Source: Mastigamoeba balamuthi (lineage: Eukaryota; Evosea; Mastigamoebida; Mastigamoebidae). Taken from it: a stretch of DNA of 35,225 nucleotides. Both the position numbers and the translations under genes were made by a program. Numbering within the stretch: the first letter of the stretch is position 1; every line of letters starts with the position of its first letter. Positions 28,387 through 35,225 of this stretch are shown here, piece after piece. The stretch is taken from NCBI GenBank assembly GCA_902651635.1, contig CACRSC010000005.1, positions 200,032-235,256 of the forward strand. The letters run 5' to 3'. The notes beneath the pieces are model-generated. The model worked only from the letters and a program-made list of their open reading frames with translations. It was not told the DNA's origin and ran no database searches.

Positions 28387-29289
28387 TAACGCTGTGACAT
28401 CAGCAGCGATTGCCCTTAGTGGCCCCCGTGCAGAGAATATATGCCCAGTGAGAGGCGCGCCGAAAGGCTAATGCGCGCGTGTCGAAAGCGCGCACAGAGG
28501 AGGACAAGAGGAGGACCCTGACGCTGGGGCGGGAGAGCGGGAGACAACCGAGAAACTCGAATAGGGCGGGATGATGGACGAAGACACCCTGAGAGCCACG
28601 GGCACAGGACCCCTGACGGGGCTTGTCCAGGCAACCGGCATCGCCTGCTCGCTTTGGAGAGATGCTCGCACAGACGTGTTGCAGGCACCGGACCAGCAGA
28701 GCTCGCTGCAGCACGACTGCTACGCTAAGAAAAATACAGAAATCAGGGCAGCGGTTTTTCTGACGATACACGTCAATAGGGGATTGAGTTTGGAGGACCA
28801 ACGACAGACGGGTTCCCTCAATCAAGGCGGTGTACGCGCCTGTGTTTCATATAAGTGCAACAGTGGCAGTTAGGTCAGAGGACGGGCTATACCGTTTCTG
28901 GCCAGTATTTAGTTGCCCACAAAAACGTCTGTCAAAAACAGACAAATTGTGCAATCGCTCACGGGAGATTTGTGGGTCATTGACGTGGTCGGTAGTCACC
29001 CGACCACCTACGACTTGGTGTGGTTAAACAACCAGGAATCAATATGCGTGACACGTGGTGGGGTTATACCCATTGAAACCACGGGGTAGAGAGTTTAGGG
29101 ATGTCTGCTGTAGCGTAAAAGGCCTGGAAAGTGGAGGGAATTCTTGTGGAATACTAATCCGAGAAATAACTTTTTCGCGGAATCACTGATCCACCAAATT
29201 CGGTGAAACGTATCTTTATACAATTAATAAATATATGTAAGGAGAGTGTAGGGGGGATAGGAGTGAGTAGTAGGTGGCTGAATTGTGTA
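28387..29289. other. Intergenic region, no supported gene
   Basis: Before the insertion this was continuous with 20487. ORFs on both strands around 28400-28870 are open (for example plus 28574-28873), but neither has recognisable content. A perfect 8-bp stem (GTGGTCGG / CCGACCAC, 28985-29007) with a 7-nt loop is present. Composition shifts toward AT after about 29030. Confidence 0.4.
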
Positions 29290-29414
29290 GTGACACATAG
29301 TGTCTCCATCTATAGTGGTGCATAGTGCCTTCATGTATAGTGGCATGTAGCATCTTCATGCATAGCAGCACGTAGTGCCTTCATGTGTCGTGGCACGTAG
29401 CACCTTCTTGCATA
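29290..29414. repeat. Five 25-bp tandem repeats
   Basis: Five consecutive units of exactly 25 bp, consensus about GTGGCACGTAGTGCCTTCAT plus GTATA. Degenerate pieces of the same unit continue in both orientations to 29550 and reappear inverted at about 30709-30770, beyond the Tc1 element. Confidence 0.8.
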
Positions 29415-29556
29415 GCAGTGCATAGCAGATGAATGAACTATGCATCACTATGTGGCCTTTGCTATGTGCCACTACAGTATGTAGCAGCATCATATGTAGC
29501 AGTGCATAGCAGAGGCAGTGTAGCAGCACGTAGTGGACCCTCCACAGCAGTGTGTA

Positions 29557-30706
29557 CAGCCCTGGCCATAAGTTTGTTAATACTCCCCCAGGTCTAAGAT
29601 TTGCTCCCAAAAGCTATTTTTCCGATTTGGGATAAAATTTCCAGATATTTTAGGTCGGCGGAGATATAAATGCATTCTTCGATTGATTTGGGATTGAGAT
29701 TTTTGAATCGCGCCACTTTTTAAACATGGTCTTTTTGAGCGAAAAGAAATGCTGGGAGTTGTGGTTCCTTCAGATGCACAAGCTGGGCCCTCACATGACG
29801 GCCAATGCCACGGACAAGCAGGTCGGGTGCTCTCCCCAGGTCACCAAGAAGTGGGCCAATTTCGACAGTCCCTCGCGCGCTGTGGACGCCCCTCGCTCTG
29901 GCGCTCTATGCAAAACTTCAGTGCAAGAAGATTCAAAAATCACCAAACTCTCAGAGCAGCATCCCACAGAGTCGTCCGTGGCTCTGGCCGGGCACCTGAA
30001 GAGGGCTCGGTTTGCTGTCTCTTCATGCACCGTACGGTGCCGTTTGAATGCCGCTGGGCGCAGCTACAAGAAGCCGATGATCAAATTTCTCCTCTCTGCA
30101 CACCACCGTGAAGATCGCAAGATTTTCGCCCAAACTCGGCGGAACCAGAACTGGAACCAGGTCATTTTCACGGACGAGGCATCCTTCGAGCTCTTTGGCA
30201 CCCCGAGGGGAGCATGGCAGTCGAGATCCCACCCCTACGTGGTGCGCAAAGTCAAGCACCTGGGCAAGGTGCACGTCTGGGGGTGCTTTTTGGCGGAAGG
30301 GTTCGGGCGCCTCTACACGTTCACGTGCAACCTCAATTCCAAGAAGCTCTGTCACATCTACAACAAGGCCCTGCTGTCCAGTGCCAAGAAGATGTTCGGA
30401 CCCGCCCCAGGTGGCTGGGTGCTGCAGGAGGACAACGACCTGAAGCACACAAGCAAACTCGCCAAGGCCTGGAGGGCCTCCCACAACGTGGACCGCATGG
30501 CCTGGCCAGCATGCTCCCCGGACCTCAACCCAATAGAAAACGTGTGGTCTCTCCTCAAGGCTCGCGTGGCATTACACCGCCCCCGGAATGTCGAGGGACT
30601 GTGCTGTGTGCTGCACAAGGAATGAGCAAGGCTTCCGAAATCTCTTGCCCAAAAATTGGTGACGAGTATGAACTTCACGNTATTAACTTACTTATGGCCA
30701 GGGCTG
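29557..30706 (+). mobile_element. Tc1/mariner transposon
   Basis: A 1150-bp element bounded by TA dinucleotides (29555-29556 and 30707-30708), the standard Tc1 target duplication. Terminal inverted repeats of about 26 bp begin CAGCCCTGGCCATAAG at both ends and differ at two readable positions. The single ambiguous base (N at 30680) lies inside the right repeat. Confidence 0.93.
29726..30625 (+). CDS. Tc1-type DD34E transposase
   Basis: A 299-residue uninterrupted ORF within the terminal repeats. The N-terminal region (about residues 1-110) is helix-turn-helix-like and should bind the terminal repeats. The catalytic triad is visible: VIFTDEASFELFG (first Asp), QEDNDLKHTSK (second Asp) and SPDLNPIENVW (Glu). 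Thirty-four residues separate the second Asp from the Glu, the DD34E spacing of Tc1. The enzyme cuts and pastes DNA at TA sites. It is somewhat shorter than the usual about 340 residues, and the typical GRPR motif region reads DAPRSGAL, so the N-terminal DNA-binding part may be degraded. All three acidic residues remain, so activity cannot be ruled out. Confidence 0.9.
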   Translation: MVFLSEKKCWELWFLQMHKLGPHMTANATDKQVGCSPQVTKKWANFDSPSRAVDAPRSGALCKTSVQEDSKITKLSEQHPTESSVALAGHLKRARFAVSSCTVRCRLNAAGRSYKKPMIKFLLSAHHREDRKIFAQTRRNQNWNQVIFTDEASFELFGTPRGAWQSRSHPYVVRKVKHLGKVHVWGCFLAEGFGRLYTFTCNLNSKKLCHIYNKALLSSAKKMFGPAPGGWVLQEDNDLKHTSKLAKAWRASHNVDRMAWPACSPDLNPIENVWSLLKARVALHRPRNVEGLCCVLHKE

Positions 30707-30708
30707 TA

Positions 30709-30956
30709 GTTCACATTCGCTACATATGTCCACTACATGCCACTACACTGCTTGATATGCTGCTGTTGCCCTGAACCTCAACTCCTCTGGCCTTTCTATG
30801 GACCATAAAGAAGCTACCAAATGGGTATCACACTCGCATCCCTGGTTGGCCTTTCTCTACTGCTCTTAAGACCACCTCTCTACCTGCTAATCATACTCTT
30901 GTTTCTCAATCGTGAGTTTGCCCTTCCATTTTCCATATTCTTATACTGGTAGGTGA
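30709..30956. other. Region between the Tc1 element and the piggyBac-like scrap
   Basis: The first 60 bases are inverted relatives of the 25-bp repeat field. The remainder is AT-richer and has no supported gene. Confidence 0.4.
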
Positions 30957-31094
30957 AAAACCATCAAAACCAGCAAGTATGCAGCCTGTAAATCATCTAC
31001 AGAACTGAAAGGATCCAGGACTACCTTTCTTTGCACTCAGTGCAACCAGTGGTTTCATCCTCATTGTTGGCGGGTCACTCACATACAACAATAA
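30957..31094 (+). pseudogene. Possible piggyBac transposase C-terminal fragment
   Basis: This short open stretch ends in TAA and encodes a Cys/His cluster: YAACKSSTELKGSRTTFLC, then TQCNQWFHPHCWRVTH. The spacing resembles the Cys-rich zinc module at the C-terminus of piggyBac transposases (C...T..CxxC....H..C...H). Nothing of the catalytic domain is seen upstream, where the frame is closed by TGA. A PHD-like fragment is the alternative. Confidence 0.35.
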
Positions 31095-31285
31095 AGTGCC
31101 TTGGGGTCTTCTTTAGGAATGTGACAAACGGAAACGAACACCGAGTTGCCTTGTTGAGCAGAGTCGCTGCTGCCTCACAAACCTGTGATTGTGGATTGAG
31201 TTGAGGCTGTGGCCACTTGGCTGCACGTGAAATGTGAAAACTGATAAGGGGCGCAGCACGAGGAAACCAACTGGCTGGCACTCAC

Positions 31286-31389
31286 TCGAGGTGAGGCAAA
31301 AGTCACAGAATGGGAAGGTGAGCAGGAGGAGCAGGCAGAGCAAGTCCGCGAAGTACCAGGTGATCTCTTTCACGACACTGCTGGAGGCC
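31286..31389 (-). other. Exon-like segment encoding a hydrophobic helix
   Basis: On the minus strand this 104-nt segment follows a strong acceptor (TTCTTTTCTGCAG) and precedes a consensus donor (GTGAGTG). It encodes ASSSVVKEITWYFADL then a Leu-rich run that could span a membrane. The preceding candidate intron (31483-31390, GTATGCC...) links it in phase to upstream text GEHQPWELGGLLIAQC. The host gene is not identified. Confidence 0.4.
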
Positions 31390-31543
31390 CTGCAGAAAAG
31401 AACCGTGAGTGGGCTGAGAACACATATGAATGGAATCAAATGACAGGGCAATTCGTGCATGTGCATGTGTGTGTGCGGCATACCTACACTGTGCGATGAG
31501 GAGACCACCGAGCTCCCACGGCTGGTGCTCTCCAAACTGCCCG

Positions 31544-31960
31544 TCAGTCTTCTTCACATTGGCAAGGGTGCCGTGGATGTTGGCCTGATGCTTGGTCTCG
31601 GTTCGGCTTCCTGACCCCTGTTCTGTCGGGTGGGCTCTGCGGACCTTTGCACTGAACCTCCAGCCCAGCAGGAGGTCCGGACGACTCTGGGGAAATGGGC
31701 AAACGTGTAGGGTCTCGAATACGGGGTTGTTGAATGTGATCAACGTTAACTGGGCCTACTTGCTGGCCTTGGTCGTTGCACAGCATGTAGAGAACTGGGC
31801 TGACCTGGTGGGCCACCACGAAGCCTGGCATCCACTGGTCCTGCCAATTACCCGTATGAAGAGGATAAAGCAAAACGTCGTCCTTGCACAGAACAATTGT
31901 TCCCGGCTGGAAATCAGGAGGTTGAACTCGGTCTCGATTTGCATAGTGAGCCTGGCATGC
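31544..31960 (-). pseudogene. Degenerate second Gypsy pol fragment
   Basis: The minus-strand translation contains GNWQDQWMPGFVVAHQVSPV and VGPVNVDHIQQP, clearly related to GSWQDQWTPGFTIAYRVSPV and IGPVNVDHLRPL in the pol of the complete element. The match begins upstream in another frame and ends in unrelated sequence. It is a short, diverged remnant of the integrase C-terminal/GPF-like part from a related family. Confidence 0.85.
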
Positions 31961-33537
31961 AGCAGATGGAGTTCAAAGATATCTTCACTGTGAGACCATA
32001 TTATCTTAACTCTTCTTATACTCATTACTCACTGCACAACCTCATATATGTCCCTCACATCTTCTTCCCCTTGCCCTTGCCCTGTTTCTGTCCCCCCCCC
32101 TCTCCTTTCTCCTTTCCTCTCTTCTTTCCTCTGATAGTTCCTACTTTGTTCCTTATGCCCGTTCTGTATAACAATACAAATGTTCCTCTTTCCCTTTTCT
32201 TCCTGCACTTCGATCTGTCCCTTCACCACCCCTGACCTGCCCCCTTCCTTCCCCCTTCCCTTTTCTTTCCCTCCCTTCCCCTTTCCTTTCATATCAGGTC
32301 GAGAATGAAGGTGCGCAGCCTTATTTCCCACAGCACACAGTTGTTCCCATTCACAAAACTTCTTTCAGATGTTCCTCTTGACTTCTTCCTTTTCCCCCTA
32401 CTGATACCTGTTCTGATCAAAAGCAGTATAAGTCCATGCACACATCTGAGGTAAGTACTCACGCATCCCTTTCCCTGCATTTCTCTTCATTTTTTGTATT
32501 TAAACGGTTTGTCATTAATTCACAAGATGCTCTATTAATGTCAAACCATATAAAACCTTACAGCTCTTTTTAGAAGCCGGAGGATGAGATAAGCAGAGCA
32601 TGGTGCCATACTTGGATCTGATATGACATTATGTACTAAGCATGAAAGCACACCCCATAACCATGCCAATACACCTCATACCTGCACAGGACAAATATAA
32701 ATAAAATATATATGAATTGAATCAAGTTATATTGTTTCTATCGTAATCGGTTAATCAATAATAAATCGCTAAATTGCTTATTTAATTCCTTAATTCTTTA
32801 CATGTGCTAATTTACTTCAGTATAAAATGTGATGATCAAATGTTTAGTAATTGTGGTCTGGTTATGATGGATTCTGCCTGTAATTCCCGGGAGTATGTAA
32901 AATTTGTTGCCTTTTTTCTGTAATCATTATTACTGACTCAGTAATACATTACCTATAAACAGACCAACATGTATGGATTTAGCTGCAATTTCTGCCTATC
33001 ACTGTTTGTGGTTGGTTTCAGTTAAAAGTGTAGATGTATCATCATTGAAATGATGGTATTTTTGCCATCACTCTCTAATTCATTGTAAAAAGAACAAGCA
33101 ATAATCTTTATAGATTGGAATTTTTCAGGACTCCTGTAATCTATTAAGAAATAATTCTTATATTAAACATTTAATCATTGCTATGACTATTATGCATGTA
33201 GCACTCAATCTGTAACAATGTTGTCAGTGTTACTTTAGTGATTTGATTACTAATTTTGTGATATATATAGTGCTAAATGGTGCTACATTGCTAATATCAT
33301 TTTTGGGGTGACATGCAACCTATATTCAGCATTATAGGTATTTTTATCTTATTCTATGAATCACTAGTAAAATTTAGCAATGTAATTCCATCATATGCAT
33401 TGCATATTGCATGATTCACATGTAGTATTATTTCAGCACATTTAGTGCTAATAGCAAAAATAACAGTGCTGATTATCATCCTCTCGAAATCATCTCTGTT
33501 GGACTATGAACCATGATATCCCGGATTTCTAAGATAT

Positions 33538-33564
33538 CTTCGCTGTGATAGTATCACAGTGAAG
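33538..33564. repeat. 27-nt near-perfect palindrome
   Basis: CTTCGCTGTGATA and TATCACAGTGAAG flank a single G; only one pair mismatches. It marks the start of the second pyrimidine-rich repeat. Confidence 0.7.
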
Positions 33565-33966
33565 AACCCTGTAACCTCTACATAAGTTCCTCACATTCCT
33601 TTCTTCTTGTTCATTCCTTTCTGCTGATACTACAACTTCATTTCTGTCTTCTTCCTCCCTTTCCCTTGCTTTCTTTCTTTCTTTCCCTTCCAGTACTACA
33701 CATTCATTCCTTCTCGAGCCCTTTTCTTTAATACTACAACATGCCTGTTCCTTTCCTTTTCTGCACTATTATACATCTGTACCTTCTTTCTATCTTCACT
33801 ATCTTCTCTGTAGAGCAGGGCACAGCATGAACTGCAGCACATAAAGGGCAGAACACAGCATAGACTGGTATTTCTACTGCTCTGCAGTATTAAAGGTTTA
33901 CTTTTTCCATTTTCTCTTTCTGTATTTTCTGCATTTTTCCTATGTGTCTCTCTTTTTTTCTTCAAG

Positions 33967-34040
33967 GATGTGCACTATCACTGCTGCTTGTGCAGATCGT
34001 GGATTTCCTGCAGTACAGCATCTCATCTAGCTGGCCACAG
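33967..34040 (+). other. Exon-like segment with strong splice signals
   Basis: A long T-rich tract ending CTTCAAG precedes this 74-nt segment, and CCACAG|GTAAGAGT follows it. One frame reads CALSLLLVQIVDFLQYSISS then SWPQ, a likely membrane helix. No partner exon is identified with confidence. Confidence 0.35.
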
Positions 34041-34755
34041 GTAAGAGTCCAGTCATTCCTATGATTCACACATCACATTATCACATCTATCACTTATCAT
34101 ATTAGTGCCTGCTTTTTAGCAGGAAAAAAGAAATAAACTGTATTCTTCTTTAAATTCAATCAATTTGGTTTCATTTTATGGAACAGCTGAAATCAAAGAA
34201 GAGAGGTTATGTATGGTTTACTGAACCACTTTAAGAACTTGAAGATCCAAAGTCTGATATGTGTAGAAACACCCTTGAATGTATGGTTCTATTTCATATG
34301 TTACAAGGCTATGCAGGAAGAAGAACAGCTTTTATTTAATAGATGAGTTCATCTGATGATTCCAGTTTTGCTGTGCATTTGATACAGCTTGTAGGAGAAA
34401 GGAAATTTCTGAATTCGGCAGATAACTATTCACTTTTCACTAAATTGTATCATCACATCTGCTGTGCTCCCCCTGGCGCACATGACCCCATACTCCTGCA
34501 CACGCGGCTGCCCCCCACACCTCAACCTGAGTGATGTGCCGTGAGATCTCGAGACTGATGAATCTGGGTAGAGGCGATTTGTGGGTGACATCAGCGGGGA
34601 TAAATATCTTTTGCTCCGGAAACTGGTTCTTGTGGTGTGGGCGTGTGTGCGACTACCGCGGGTCCAGGGACGCGCACAGCGCAGGCGCCGCGCATCAGAG
34701 AGAGCCGAGCAGCGTCCGCCGACCGACGACGTCCGCGAGCCACCCCGGGGGAGGC

Positions 34756-35225
34756 ATGAACAACAAGATCTTCCAGTTCAAGCTGGTGCTGCTGGGCGAG
34801 AGCGCCGTGGGCAAGTCCAGCCTCGTCCTCCGCTTCGTCAAGGGCCAGTTCCTCGACTACCAGGAGAGCACCATCGGCGGTGCGCCCCAGACCCGATGCG
34901 AGACGTCTGGAAGCGTCGCCAGCAGCGCCGCCAGAGTGTGGGGCAGCGGCCGCCCCGTAATTCGAATTCAATTGCTAACCCGCGTCACCCGCAGCGGCGT
35001 TCCTGACACAGACGGTCTGTCTCAACGACACCACCGTCAAGTTCGAGATCTGGGACACGTGCGCCGTCCCCCCCAGCCCTCGAAGTGTCCCGCCGCCTGA
35101 GGCCACGCACACAGCGCGGGGCAGGAGAGATACCACTCGCTGGCGCCCATGTACTACCGAGGAGCGCAGGCCGCTGTGGTCGTCTACGACATCACACTGA
35201 CGGCACGCCTCCTCTCCTCTCTCTC
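34756..35225 (+). CDS. RAB5: Rab5 small GTPase, first three exons
   Basis: Exons 34756-34879 and 34995-35058, and a third from 35115 that continues to about 35200 or beyond. Introns of 115 nt and 56 nt both have GTGCGCC donors and join in phase. The spliced product begins [20 protein letters not shown] (P-loop, G1), then STIGAAFLTQT (G2 Thr), [20 protein letters not shown] (G3) and VVVYDIT. This AAFLTQTV effector region and [15 protein letters not shown] are diagnostic of Rab5, the master regulator of early endosome fusion. The G4/G5 motifs and prenylated C-terminus lie outside the window. After DIT the text is no longer Rab-like, so the third exon probably ends near 35200; the donor would be non-GT or slightly earlier. 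An AATTCAATTG island and a GCTAAC branch-like site lie in intron 1. Confidence 0.93.

Larger units (their letters stand above)
31977..34460. other. AT-rich, pyrimidine-tract-rich block
   Basis: This interval is far more AT-rich than the rest and contains almost no long ORF. It has two T/C-rich tracts (32040-32300 and 33590-33960), each introduced by a similar sequence (GATATCTTCACTGTGA near 31977 and GATATCTTCGCTGTGA near 33533). It might be an intron of a larger gene, a non-autonomous element, or DNA from another source. The return to GC-rich sequence at about 34460 is abrupt. Confidence 0.55.

Noticed and set aside
28985-29007. 8-bp perfect stem as a terminator or RNA gene
   Set aside because: A single short stem with no neighbouring gene or U-tract is expected by chance in this length.
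1-35225. CRISPR arrays, tRNA or rRNA genes, bacterial operons
   Set aside because: No regularly spaced repeats, no cloverleaf or rRNA signature sequences were seen, and the spliced genes exclude a bacterial origin.

Overview
This is nuclear DNA of a eukaryote, probably a GC-rich unicellular one. About ten protein genes lie on both strands, are broken by GT...AG introns, and encode eukaryote-only families: Rab5, folliculin, papain-family proteases, and a sphingomyelinase-like phosphodiesterase. Introns are very short (about 26-205 nt), with donors often GTGCGN, GTACNN or GTATNT. An amoebozoan-type protist would fit, but that is inference. A single N at 30680 shows this is draft assembly, so isolated one-base frame breaks must be read with caution.

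Layout. 1-715 (-) is a truncated helical-repeat-like gene. 973-3247 (+) is a nine-exon HAD-like gene with a C-terminal zinc ribbon. 3866-4372 (+) is a four-helix membrane protein. 4450-5235 (-) is a two-exon gene resembling UPF0739/C1orf74. 5373-6505 (+) joins a coiled coil to a papain/OTU-like domain, and its intron holds an inverted copy of its own second exon. 6652 to about 8335 (-) is a cathepsin B-like gene with damaged catalytic regions. 8420-9030 (+) is a two-exon gene of unknown function whose 5' splice site sits in the loop of a perfect hairpin. 9150-11330 (+) is folliculin. 11872-12807 (-) is an intact cathepsin L-like protease. 13722-15254 (-) is a sphingomyelinase-like phosphodiesterase with two apparent frame breaks. 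16007-19312 (-) is a large GTPase with an acidic insert inside its G domain and a Cys-rich tail. 19577-20153 (-) is a 141-residue protein of unknown function, whose start lies beside a 299-bp inverted repeat.

From 20.5 kb onward the window is dominated by mobile DNA. A complete Ty3/Gypsy-type LTR retrotransposon (20488-28381, minus strand) has identical 177-bp LTRs, a CTGCA target duplication, a primer binding site, gag, and a pol interrupted by two in-frame TGA codons. A Tc1-type transposon (29557-30706) sits in a 25-bp tandem-repeat field. Then come a probable piggyBac C-terminal scrap, a degenerate second Gypsy fragment, and an AT-rich, pyrimidine-tract-rich stretch (about 31.98-34.46 kb) with a few exon-like pieces. 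GC-rich coding DNA returns at 34.46 kb with the first three exons of RAB5.

The host genes do not form one pathway. Several act around lysosomes and endosomes (Rab5, folliculin, cathepsins, sphingomyelinase-like enzyme), but in a eukaryote this clustering may be chance. The most unusual signals are RNA-structural: the self-complementary intron/exon pair, the splice-site hairpin, and the 299-bp foldback.
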